The notes under the pieces are model-generated. The model was not told the DNA's origin and searched no databases. It saw only the letters and a list, made by a program, of their open reading frames with translations. Positions 1 to 10,613 of a stretch of DNA of 64,000 nucleotides are shown piece after piece. Position 1 is the first letter of the stretch. Each line of letters begins with the position of its first letter. Position numbers and translations under genes: made by a program. The DNA lies in contig JAWPGT010000019.1 of NCBI GenBank assembly GCA_034638255.1, positions 398,460-462,459 on the forward strand, in the 5' to 3' direction. Source of the DNA: Coprinus comatus. Taxonomy: Eukaryota; Basidiomycota; Agaricomycetes; Agaricales; Agaricaceae.

Positions 1-842
1 AGGTATCCACTGCCGTGGACCTTGTACTGTCACCAACGTTTGGTGGGAGGATGTCTGTGAAGGTACGCTTTATTTTGATTTACATACTAGTTTCAACTGA
101 CACATCGTTCAAGATGCCATTACTGTGAGAATAATCACTTCAAACAGGTGGGGGCAATAAAGATACTGACTGCTACCTTCAGATCAAACAGACTGGCTCC
201 GGTGACGTTTCTACTATCAATGGTGGTGGTGCATTCAATGCAGATGATAAAATAGGTAAATTCCCCTCTTGAATATGTATTAAAAACCTACAACTTACGA
301 CGGTGATACTAGTTCAACATAACGGTGCAGGTCGTGTTGTTATTAACAACTTCTTTGCTTCCAATTTCGGTGCGTCCCAATGTTCTTACCATCCGGCTCT
401 CAGAAATTATTTACCATATCTCAGGTAAACTCTACCGCTCCTGTGGAAACTGTTCTACCAGATACACCCGACATGTTACTATCAACAACGTAAGTGGTGC
501 CAAAAAATCGAAAAAAAAAATCCGATATATTGATTTGATTTGAATCTTAATTTTATTTAATTATAGGTTTGTCTCAAGAGCGGTTCTGAAGGTGTTGGAA
601 TTAACTCCAACTTTGGTGACACTGCGACACTCTCCAATGTTAAAACCAGTGGAAAGCCTTCCAGTACCAACGTATGCTGCACTTATCAAGGTGTTGGTAG
701 TGGTTCCGAACCGAGCAAGATTGGATGGTAAGTTCTTTCTTTCTTACAAGTAGGGAATTGAATGCTCACAAAGGTGGGAAATTATAGTGGAGATAGTTAC
801 AGTGCTTGCTCCTACAGCGCTTCTTCAGTTAGTAGTTGCTAA
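1..842 (+). CDS. Pectate lyase, family PL3 (3' part; 5' end outside window)
   Basis: Secreted enzyme that cleaves de-esterified pectin by beta-elimination. The first exon opens with [20 protein letters not shown], the conserved PL3 core. After splicing come [59 protein letters not shown] and a cysteine-rich tail ending in SSVSSC, followed by stop TAA at 840-842. Five short introns are recognisable, the first starting at 63, with phases that join these motifs in one frame. Many cysteines and the beta-helix repeat pattern fit PL3. The signal peptide and N-terminal third lie before base 1. The family assignment is from motif recognition and is secure; which pectin is cleaved is not visible. Confidence 0.9.
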
Positions 843-1390
843 ATGGTGAATTGTGGTATCATGATAAAATGTTTCTTCACCTTTGGAATCGTAGTGTGAT
901 AGTGAAAATGTATCTAGTGTTATTTTGATTTTATGAACTAGTTGTTCCAACAAACTAAATTTTTATGAGTCTAAATGGGCGTTTTATTCGCATGGCTCTA
1001 GTGTCATTTCACAGGGTAATGTAGATATCCAATCCAACCGTCAATATTTCAATAATAGTGCACTCCTTCAAACTTTAATGGCTTCTACGGAGCCACAGTA
1101 TAGGCCCGGGCCCACTTAGCGGATGCTATAGCAAATGCAGAGTGGTAACCCCTGGCAGTGTACCTTCTATGCCATAATCAGAACTTTTTATCTTCACGGT
1201 AGTCAGCTTCGCAGTAAAAATGAGGTGAATGGAGTGATATGTGGCTGGTAACTACGTGGGATATTCGACCTCACTTTTGGACCTTTAGCTGTGGAATTCA
1301 ATTCTTATATAAATAGATGTGTGACCGTGACCACGCGTATTGTCACTAATACATGATGTAACGGTTTCCTCATTAACATTATTGACCGCG
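843..1390. other. Intergenic, PL3 to NSE3
   Basis: Holds the pectate lyase 3' region and the upstream region of the MAGE gene, with a TATA-like stretch near 1306. No further coding sequence is seen. Confidence 0.6.
1306..1315 (+). promoter_or_regulatory. TATA-like element upstream of NSE3
   Basis: TATATAAATA lies 75 bases before the chosen ATG at 1391. Position and orientation fit a core promoter, but this rests on sequence alone. Confidence 0.35.
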
Positions 1391-2933
1391 ATGGCGAGAA
1401 CAGCAAGAACACAAGCACCACCCACACAATCACAACGTCCAGGCACTTCGCGTAGGAGGAGATTAGAATCTGATGAAGAAGAAGCAGAAGAAATGGTTAT
1501 GGCTGAGGGATCGCAAGAAGAAGATGCTGGTGGTGATGATGTACGTTTTTATATTTTAATCTGAATATTATAAGAGCTTGAGTTAGGTTTAGGATATTCA
1601 AAGGAAAGCAAATGATTTAGTTAGATTGGCGCTATTTAATGAGTCTAGGAGGATGCCTTTGAGAAGGGATGAAATTACGAAGAAAGGTATATTTATCTTC
1701 CCATTCATGTTCTAATTATCAAATAACACATTCCTTTCGCATCAGTACTTCACAATTCGCGAAACTTTAAACAGGTTTTTGACAAAGCACAACAAACGCT
1801 AGATAGAATTTTTGGCATGGAATTAGTTGAACTTCCATCAAAAGCAGGGATGGACCAAGAGGCTGCTGCTGCTGCTAACACCCAGAAAAATGGGAAGGAA
1901 GTCGGAACTCAGCGACCTCACGGTACTCAAGCACAAGCAGCCGCAGAAGAAGAAGCTCAGTTGGAAGAAGCTAGAAAGGGTGCTACAAGTGTTCGGAAGA
2001 AAGCTGCTGCTCTAGGGTCCAAAACGTATATCTTGAGGTCGATACTTGACCCCAATTTAATCGAGTTGGCTATGAAGACTGATGCAGATATACTGGCTGA
2101 AGAAGCTATGCTGGATTTTTCGAGTGGTGATTTCTTTGGAAATGATGCTGGAGGTGAGGGTGGAGGAAGAGGGGGACATGGTGGAGGTGGACGTGTGAGG
2201 ATTTTAGATGATGATGAAGAAGAAGAAGATTGGAATGATGATGACGATGATACTGAAATGCAACCCAAGACTTATGGAAGTATTTTGTCTTGGACACAGA
2301 CAGACCAGTTGGCGAATATGGGCGTTTTATATGTGATTTTGTCTTTGATTTTGATCAATGGAAGGGTCATTGACGAGGGTTCGTTTCTTTCCATGTGAGA
2401 TGTCTGTATAAATATGAACGTTTTTTCTCATAGGTCTACTAAGAAGACAACTAAAAGAGCTTGGCCTACCCTCTTCTGATCGTCTTCCAATCCACTACAC
2501 CACACTCTCAACACAACGCTCCATTAAACTTGACGACTACCTCTCCATTCTCCTCCGACAAGGCTACCTCGACAGACAAATAGTGGGAGAACTTGGCGGT
2601 GCAGGTCGCAAGCGAGCAAGGGGGAAAGTTGGGAAAGCGAGCGGAACTGGTGACGGTGATGGTGGTAATGGAGAATCATATGAATGGCGATGGGGCGTTA
2701 GGGCATTGTGTGAAGTGGGAGAGGATGATGTGGCAAGGTGGATGGCCGAGCTAATGACAGGTTCAGGAAATCTAAATCTTGGAGATGCTTTGTCTGGAAG
2801 GGGAGTTGGGGAAGACGATGATGAAGAGGAAGAGGACCAGGAAGGCAGAGGTAAAGCCAAGGTTAAAAAAATGTATGGGGGTATTGAAAAAGCTGCAGGT
2901 GGACATTTGGTGGGTGTTAGAGACTTAAGGTAA
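1391..2933 (+). CDS. NSE3: Nse3 / MAGE-domain subunit of the SMC5/6 complex
   Basis: Non-SMC element 3, the fungal MAGE protein that pairs with Nse1 and Nse4 in the nuclear SMC5/6 DNA-repair complex. Four exons (1391-1540, 1593-1686, 1746-2378, 2434-2933) join in frame to 458 residues. The N-terminus is acidic and disordered. The MAGE domain then starts at IQRKANDLVRLALFNESRRM, continues with LRRDEITKKV, FKQVFDKAQQTLDRIFGMEL and VELP, and after an acidic insert rich in D, E and G resumes at YGSILSWTQTDQLANMGVLY, LILINGRVIDEG, LLRRQLKELGL and DYLSILLRQGYLDRQ, the winged-helix B half. The C-terminus is variable. I chose the ATG at 1391 because upstream in-frame codons offer only TTG. Low-complexity inserts make it longer than yeast Nse3 but are usual in basidiomycetes. 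Confidence 0.9.
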
Positions 2934-3273
2934 TAGTTCGCTGTAGAATTTCGTTCATTAAACACAAGTGGAATATGTGCACTTTTAAAGCCGCTTTCAT
3001 ATATGTATTGTCTATTATTTAGTGCTTTGAAGCAATTCTCTCTTCCCCTCTATTGCGAATGCGTGCTTCCGTTATGCTTTAATTCTAGAGATAATTAATT
3101 ATGTTAATAAATCGAACTATATTCTACGATTGATATAGTATGTCCAACTGATTGATCCGTTATGCACTCCCACAGTACCGGATCATTAATTGCCTACAAT
3201 CTGGTCTAAGACACAATGTGTTCAACATTATTCGCTCCTTGACAATCTCGAATTCTATAACACAGAACCCACA
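2934..3273. other. Intergenic
   Basis: AT-rich sequence between NSE3 and the four-repeat protein. No upstream signal-peptide exon for the latter could be found here. Confidence 0.5.
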
Positions 3274-3705
3274 ATGTATCTCCTCGAAAAACTGCACGCC
3301 AAAAATCTAAGCTTCCCGCAGACTCTAGACTTAGAAAAACAAGCAGAACAATTACGCAATAGAAATTTGAAGGGAAACGTGTTACAAAGATATATCAAGA
3401 AAAACAAAAGTTTCACACCTATCGATGTATTAGAAAAGCGTGTAGAGGATGGGATGAGGACAAATGGAGACAAAGCTTGGATCGGACAATGGGCTGCCAA
3501 AAATCGGAGTTGTCCACGGTCTGAGATGTTACGAGGACGTTGTGTAAAAGGGAAACAGGAGCAAACTCCGAATTTCTTCAGTAAAGTGACAGCGAAAAAT
3601 CATAGTTTTCCGGTAGCAAGTGATTTGGAGAAACGTGCTGAGAGTTTGAGGCAGAGAAGAGGTGAAAAAAGTTGTCAGGATGATGATCCTTTAGATTATG
3701 AGTAA
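3274..3705 (+). CDS. Small protein of four 33-residue repeats, unknown function
   Basis: An intronless reading frame of 143 residues from ATG 3274, built of four tandem units. The landmark KN-x-S-[FC]-[PT] occurs at residues 10, 43, 76 and 108, giving periods of 33, 33 and 32. Each is preceded by a hydrophobic/basic segment (LLEKLHA, VLQRYIK, WIGQWAA, FFSKVTA). Units 1, 2 and 4 carry a following LEK[RQ][AV]E motif; unit 3 has diverged there (MLRGRC). The protein is basic with an acidic tail, DDDPLDYE. There is no signal peptide or transmembrane segment. The dibasic KR after LE recalls Kex2-processed repeat peptides, but without a secretion signal that is speculation. I do not recognise the family. 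The regular repeat with changed residues argues that the frame is real and selected. Confidence 0.55.
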   Translation: MYLLEKLHAKNLSFPQTLDLEKQAEQLRNRNLKGNVLQRYIKKNKSFTPIDVLEKRVEDGMRTNGDKAWIGQWAAKNRSCPRSEMLRGRCVKGKQEQTPNFFSKVTAKNHSFPVASDLEKRAESLRQRRGEKSCQDDDPLDYE

Positions 3706-4648
3706 CGGTAGCTTGGACATTACGAATCTACGATTATCTCCGTAATGTTCATGTATCTCTCTCTTTGTGTCATTGTTTGTAACGAATAACATGTAATATA
3801 AATATATGAAAGGCGGTATACTGGTAAATGATGTGGGTAGGTATGAGTTGTGCATAGTTATTGTTATTTCAAATGTACTGGCCCAAGTGGCACTAAACAT
3901 TAAATGATCCGACATTAACGGTGACGTGACGAACGTGACGCGTGTTGAACCAGGCAGTGATGGTGCTCGTATTTCATGCGCCTCACTGCTCGGCAACATT
4001 TCAAGGAAACTGTATTCGGCGTCTGCGATTACCTCAACATACAGCGCTTTGACAACAACCCTCATGTTAATAGGCTGGTCTCTACTGCAGATCTACTTTA
4101 CACTTCACCCCACCTAATCCGACGTCGGAACAAGACCTATACAACCTCATCGTTCAAGCATGGCCTTTCTGATTCATGATAGAAGGAAATATTTATATTC
4201 AGCGCTAAATTACAACTCACACCTGTGTTGTATGAATGGCGAATGCCTCACTGGTAAGGCATGCACTTACTTTTTTCAAGCGCCTTAGATGTAAAGCGCC
4301 TCTCAGTTCATATCGCTTCACACTGGAGTGTCGCGAAAATATCCTGCAGCATCCATCCATTGCTTCCTTCCATTCAAAGTTAAAGTTTCATTTATGTATC
4401 CGGATACACGCTTATGAGGTGAACGTCATAGGACTATCCGTTATTGTTAAAACCAGGCCTATGTAGCATGTCATGTTTCTCACAATGGTACAGATCGTCG
4501 ATATTTAAGCTTTGAACGGCAACCATTGAGATACGCAGCTATTCAGACGCATACGACCTTCCTTCTTTCCCTCCTTTTGGCTCTCCTTGTTTTAACTGTT
4601 AGCTTTGGGTTAATGGGTAGGGTATGCCAACTATTCCATGAATGTTCA
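3706..4648. other. Intergenic
   Basis: No gene supported. Short open frames here, such as 4236-4466, have no recognisable motifs. Confidence 0.5.
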
Positions 4649-7075
4649 ATGAACCAATCTGACTGTGTTGCAGTAATATATCTCGCTAATCGTGATGGCT
4701 ATTTTGTAATCTCCCATTTGCATATAGTGGACTTCGCAGTACCAGAACAGCAAGCTGAGATGGTAATGCTAGTCCTTCCATGACTATCGAAAATGACTGA
4801 TTGACATATGTCAGAACACTATCAATGTAGACCGAGATTGGGCTATCTGCAACCGCAAGGCGGAAGAGACAACGAGAGAAATTTACAACAGTTGGAAAGA
4901 AGAATTGGAGAAACTTCTGATTTTTGTAAGCGCATGGGATTCAGTTAATTACCGATACATTCCTTTTTTTTTCTGACGTTAACCTAGGCTGGACTGTTCT
5001 CTGCCATAGTAGCGACATTTACGGTTGAATCTGTTAAGGACGTCCTGGGAGATCCTGCTGATGAAACGGTACTCTTGCTACGAATGCTTGTGTTCCACGC
5101 AAACAACCTCTCAAACCCGCAGGCGAATCTCCCCATTAACATTGTTCCAGACCCACCAATTACTCCATCCGCTGAATTTATCAATCTTCTATACTCCGTC
5201 AGCCTCGTTCTCAGTCTTGCCGCGGTTCTAGGAGGGATTCTCTGCTTACAATGGTTGCGAGAATTTAGCAGAAATATTACTGGTGTACCGCATGAAAAGG
5301 ACCTATACCTTCAGTATCGACGACACGAAAGTTTACGAAGGTGGGGTGTCTTATGGATGCTCAATGCCCTTCCACTGCTCCTACTTGTAGCTCTTGCCCT
5401 GTTTTTTGTTGGTTTCTCTGTAGCACAATGGGAAGCCAGGACACTTGCTGCTATACCTGTTACCATCATCGTCGCCATTTCCATTCTCTTCATCATTATC
5501 ACATCCATTTTACCAGGTTTGCAACTCATATTACTGGCGAAATACCAGAAATCAGAGTTCAAAGTTGTGGGCTCGAAACCCGCAGCGACACTTTGCCCAT
5601 ACCGATCACCGCAGGCGTGGCTCGCGCACTCAATGCTGAGAGCCATGATATTACCCATTAAACTACTCCCTTCAGATATCTCACTGAGCACGGGACGCCT
5701 AAAGCCTTTCAGAAGTATCCACAGCTGGACGGAATACGACACATGGTGGACTGGGATACACAACACTCCTACCTCTATAATTCCCGCGTTACTCCGGATA
5801 TCTACAGAGTTCAGACAAAGTCAAGGTGTTGTACCGGCGGCCTACAAGTGTCTATTGCTGGCTATGACAGACGCTTTTGCGTCAGTACTGAAGGACATAA
5901 ATCCTGCCGAAATGTTGGAACTTTCCCTTTTTTATGCATCTGTCTTAAACAAGTTCCATAAAGAATGTAATATTGACGCGTCGCGTTCAATTTGTGATGC
6001 CCGCCTCGTGGCATTTGTCAAATTATGGGAGGGACAGCGACAGTACCTCAGTCCAAGCGGGCGAAATAATCTCATTTTGCCCAATGTTTTTGCTGAGCTA
6101 CTTCCCGCCAGAGACTCAAAAGGTACGTCATCCCTTTCATTATGCGCTGGTTCATAAACTCATCCCTCCTTTACATCTTTATCATCTAGTTCTTCTTTAC
6201 GCTGTTCATGCTGCCCTGGAAGACTCTACAAGCACAATCTTCAACGATGAGAGTGCTAGTGCCACTATCTGTTATTTAATTGATAGATCGTATTTTTACG
6301 TGAAGCACGGGAATGAAGAACTGTTCACAGAAATAATTTCTATAATCAAGGTATTCATTCAGCGGTATTTACAAGCTGATGTCAAATCGACGGCCCCGAT
6401 ACAATTGATCTGCCTCAAAGTACGACAATCACTCGAAGAACACTATCATACTAGATGCAATGATACATCACTCCGGATATTCAACTCGGTGGTTCAAGAT
6501 TTAGACCTTATAATTTGGCAAGAACTTGAAACTCCACTTATGGGATTACTCTCCTCTGTCGACGTAGATGACATTTCGAAAGGCTGGTTTTCTTCTTTTT
6601 CCAATTGCGGTTCTATTCTAATGAGAGTATTTCAGATAACGCAAATGCATTCATCGGAATTGTGGAAGATTTGGCCGTTGGTGCTGGGAAGCCGTCGAAG
6701 AATCCAATTATTACGCACGCTATCCATGTTATTAAACATTTGCGTTACCCTGATGCAGATATGGTAGATGTTCGTCTCATACAAGCTCTTGAGAATGAAA
6801 TCTACGGCACGCCTAGGGACTCTGTCATCTCACCTCTTCCCCTTCCAACACCAGCTATGACCAGTCCAAAAAGCCCATATTCCGAGCTCAATTGTTCATT
6901 ATCGAAATTGACTCAAGCAATCACCAATCGACATAGTGTACCACATAATGACGACCCTCCCTTTTCTTCATTTGTACATCAGGAAACATCGGAGGTAAAA
7001 ATTGACGCTCAACTTGGAAATGGAAACGACATACAACCTTTGAAAATTCGCGTAAATAAACACGAACAACCCTAA
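4649..7075 (+). CDS. DUF6535 multi-pass membrane protein, copy A
   Basis: Agaricomycete-specific membrane family of unknown function. An exon encoding DRDWAICNRKAEETTREIYN and SWKEELEKLLIF splices at about 4988 into AGLFSAIVATFTVESVKD, the DUF6535 signature. It is followed by ETVLLLRMLVFHANNLSNPQ, LLYSVSLVLSLAAVLGG, LQWLREFSRNITGV and YLQYRRHESLRRWGVL. About four membrane segments lie in the first third; the soluble remainder contains PYRSPQAWLAHSM and WTEYDTWW. Introns follow at 6121 and about 6583; the latter needs a GC donor to keep frame. The tail is hydrophilic, rich in P and S, ending in NKHEQP. About 700 residues. The ATG at 4649 and first mini-exon are the least certain part. It is the most divergent copy in this window. 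Confidence 0.75.
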
Positions 7076-7431
7076 TTTTCAATTGGTTGCCCGTGATGTG
7101 ACTCAGGTATTTTCTTCTTTGTTTCTCGCCTTGTCTTTTGTGTTGATTCTTCCATGGCTTTTGGGCTGCCTGTATTCTTACTCTTACTGTATGTAGCACG
7201 AATGTATTAGTAAATTGTAATTCCGTCATCATTCTTCCCTGCTCCAAAGCAGCATTAATATTTTTGGTTACGTCTTCTCAACTATCAATAAGATTGATTA
7301 CCTACAAGATATATCTGCATAGGCCTTCCATGTCGCACTTCCTCTCCCAATATAATTTCCTTGCAATGATCATCCACAACATTGCTAGATATATATTCTT
7401 CTACAAACTACGACTACTACTAGCGTGATAC
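7076..7431. other. Intergenic, convergent 3' ends
   Basis: Separates the 3' ends of copy A and the MDP1 gene. No coding sequence recognised. Confidence 0.6.
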
Positions 7432-8397
7432 CTAGGCATCCAAAGAGGTGTCGTTTGTGGAACTCACGCCATCGAGAACTTCTTCAGGATGCCGAGAACG
7501 CCAGTGTGAAAGACCGTTCTCGAAAACTTTGGAGGTAATGCCTTTCGGTACAAGTTGGAATGTAACACCGAGAGATTCGACTTCTCTGTTGCGATGTTCA
7601 TCATCGAAGAAGAGCTGATACATAATATTATAGGTTAGGTCTAGATTATATATACTAAACAAGAAAAAAGTACCATTTCGGAGTATGGAATGTTTAATTT
7701 CTTATGAATCTCCTTGAAGTGCGTTATTTTTGAACCTTTATATGTAATTGAGACACTATGACTTCCAGGAAGTATGAGGATGTTCTCATACCTGGATATA
7801 TCTCAAGAATATCAAAAAATTCGATTGCGGGTGTTGGTTTTGAGAATGAAGGTTTGTTCAAGACAATGTGTGCTGGAGAGGGAGGTACAAGGAGGAGTGA
7901 TAATGCTTCCTTTGCTCTGAGAGGTAACATACTCAGAAATCGACAGAGGAGGGTAAAAAGGGACATCTGAACTAACAATTTGGTAGCGGATGTTCGTGAA
8001 CATATTGCGATGATAATATCGGCAGCTTTCAGACGATGAAGGATATGTGGGACGTCTCTGTAAAATGCGACAGTGTCATTGTATCTAGACTACAGGGTTA
8101 ATCCAGTGACTTAGAGTTAAAGGCTTTTGAAAAATATTTACCGATCTAAGACTTGATTAACAGTATCATCCTTTCGACGAAGGGGGGCTAGGTTGTTCGT
8201 TTTCAGGACCCCGTCTCCTGTATGAAAGTTGAGAGTTTAAAGTTCTGTACCTGTAACATGAGTATCTATCCAAAGATCCCAAAGAGTGTAACTACACAAA
8301 AATGCGATCGGTATATCAGAATTTTGTCTTATACAGCTCGAGGAAAAGAGTCTTACTCGAGATCAAATGCAATCAGAGTCGGAGTGCGGAGAGACAT
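7432..8397 (-). CDS. Magnesium-dependent phosphatase 1 (MDP1), HAD superfamily
   Basis: HAD-fold acid phosphatase; family members act on phosphotyrosine or sugar phosphates. Read from ATG 8397 on the reverse strand, splicing gives SLRTPTLIAFDLDYTLWDLW, where DLDYT is the catalytic HAD motif I, then IDTHVTGDG, VLDRYNDTVAFYRDVPHILH, ADIIIAICSRTSATKL with motif II SRT, LEIYPGSKITHFKEIHKKL with the conserved lysine, and LFFDDEHRNREVESLGV, the motif III acid cluster. It ends SLDA, TAG at 7432. About 215 residues, the family's usual size, with six introns. The intron after THVT would be only 33 bases, shorter than usual, so that junction may be slightly different. Divergent from the nucleoside hydrolase, with 411 bases between the starts. 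Confidence 0.88.
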
Positions 8398-8808
8398 CGA
8401 TTTGATTTGGTGATAAACGCTCAACTCCGGTCCCACATAGTGGTTTGTGGAGATAATAATTCGGGTCATGTGTGTCTTAACTCAGTGTTCCGAGGCATGC
8501 TTCAAAGTTCAGCTTGATAAACCCAAACACTAGTGGCGAGGTACACGTCCTATTGCTCTCAACGATGTATGATAATCTGTTTGAGATGATTAACCTAGAT
8601 GGTTTAGCATAAAACAATGAGATACCCGACAAATTCTGAAAAAATATGATATAAAAAATTCTGAATCTTCTTCGATCCTGGGGTCTTGGGGAGATCTGAG
8701 ATAGATGACAAATATTTGGTGCGTGCTATAATCCGAAAATTGATATTAGATGCTGGACATAAGAAAGATAAGATAGTTTCTACGCTGTTATCTTTCAGGA
8801 ATTCCTCT
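8398..8808. other. Divergent promoter region
   Basis: Shared upstream region of the MDP1 gene (left) and nucleoside hydrolase (right). Short open frames overlap it without recognisable motifs. Confidence 0.5.
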
Positions 8809-10140
8809 ATGAAGCACATTTGGCTCGATGTCGACCCCGTAAGTTCAAGTGTATCTTGTAACTTCGGGTTTGAGAATTAAAAGGTCTTAGGGTCATGACG
8901 ATGCGATAGCGCTTATGTTGGCTGTACACTGTCCAGATATCAATCTTTTGGGTGTATCAACAGTATGTTTAACAAACCAAAGGTTTTATTCTCAGTTAAC
9001 CCCGACTTCGACTTTTGATAATCACAGTGTCATGGAAATGCACCAAGTTCACATACTGCACTTAACGCTGCACGATGCCTCTATGCATATGGTGCACCCG
9101 CTGAGATAAAAGTATACCCGGGGGCATCTAAACCACTCATTCTACCAGCAAAACATGATCCTCAAATTCATGGAAAAGATGGATTAGGTGGTGTTGAAGG
9201 ATTACCTGGAGGCGAGCATCTAGGTGTTCAAGAGAGGTTTGTTTATGAGGGAGGAGGGAAATTTAAAACCAGAGCATTAGATGCAATGAATCAAGCAATC
9301 AGAAAGATCTGGAAAGATGGAAAGGGCGGGAAAGTAACTGTTGTTTCAAGTGGACCTATGACAAATATTGCGCTTTTTATTAGTGTTTATCCTGAACTGG
9401 TTGATCCTGTCAATGGGGCTATAGAAGAGTTCGTTTTTATGGGTGGTGGTGTCGGTATGGGAAACCGGTCATCCGTAGCTGAGTATAATATTATGACTGA
9501 TCGTGAGTCTTATTTTCTAGATTTTCATCTAATTAGTGATACGGGTACCTACTTCAGCTCACGCGACGCAGATTGTGTTGGACTCACCAGTGAAGACCAC
9601 GATGATTCCGATCAACGTTACGCATAAAGCTATTGCGACCAAGGAAGTCATCTACCGTCTTCTTACCAATTCCGATCCTCCAGCCTCCGAACTGACAATA
9701 ACACCAAAAGCAATAACTCCTTTGAGGCACACGTTATACACACTCTTAACTTTCTTCGCTGCCGCATATGAATCAACGTTCGATTTCAAATTGGGACCGC
9801 CTTTACATGACGCCCTCACTATCGCTTATCTACAGCCTCCTGAACTATTCAAAGGAAAGAGATACAGAGTTGACACAGAGCTCAGCCCTGGATTTTGTTT
9901 GGGAGAAACTGTGGTTGACATGTGGAGGTATAGAGATCCAAACTTGGATTTGGACGAGAACTGTTGGGGTATGAATGGAAGAAACTGTGTGGTCATTCAA
10001 GAAATGGATGTGAGTAACTCGCATTTACTATAAAAGTTCTTGGTCCTGATAGTGTCTCGATTCGTTAGGTCCCGAAATTCTTTGATCTGTTCATGGAATG
10101 TGTTGAGAAGTGTGATGTTGTTTCACCTTTAAATCAGTAG
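8809..10140 (+). CDS. URH1: Inosine-uridine preferring nucleoside hydrolase
   Basis: Hydrolyses ribonucleosides to base and ribose (pyrimidine salvage, likely cytosolic). Exons 8809-8838, 8891-8962, 9028-9502, 9558-10009 and 10069-10140 join to 366 residues. The N-terminus reads MKHIWLDVDPGHDDAIALML, with the calcium-binding DxDPGxDDA motif typical of the fold. It is followed by HGNAPSSHTALNAARCLYAY, GLGGVEGLP, VVSSGPMTNIALFI and EEFVFMGGGVGMGNRSSVAE, then YNIMTDPHAT and LGPPLHDALTIAYL, whose HD dyad holds a catalytic and metal residue. The length and all key residues are intact. The symbol follows yeast URH1; substrate preference cannot be read from sequence. Confidence 0.93.
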
Positions 10141-10613
10141 TAATGAATTACCACTCATACAATTTCAAATAAAGAGGAAAGTTTTCAAGTATCCACTGGT
10201 AGGTCGATAGGTTGGTTTGAGTGAGGACGAGAAACGGTAAGGATACAGTTGTTATGGGGTTCCTCCCGAGGACCAAGTGTACGTTAATCAATGTCTAGAT
10301 GATAAATGGCAGCAACTGTACTCGTTCTGGCAATCCTTTATTTTGTGGATCAGCCAGAGCGTTCCTGATTGAATTTAAGAATTATGTACCAAAATGAGAA
10401 CACTCGCAGCAAGCATGAATGGCCGTGTCATTGGGATAATGGAGAGCAGATAGAATACCTGAACGCAACCAAATAAGAACTGTACCGCCCCAAAAAGGTG
10501 TCACTATATTTAGGTGCAATCCAATCAATTTCTCACCATTACCATCAGCTCCGCATCAATACAGCATTTACAAAAGACAGACTTTGGAACTTGATAGTAT
10601 ATACTATAGCTCA
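10141..10613. other. Intergenic, with start of the duplicated arm
   Basis: From about 10560 the sequence matches, inverted, the region just upstream of copy D (near 36600), so the duplication covers promoter sequence. Nothing else recognised. Confidence 0.55.
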
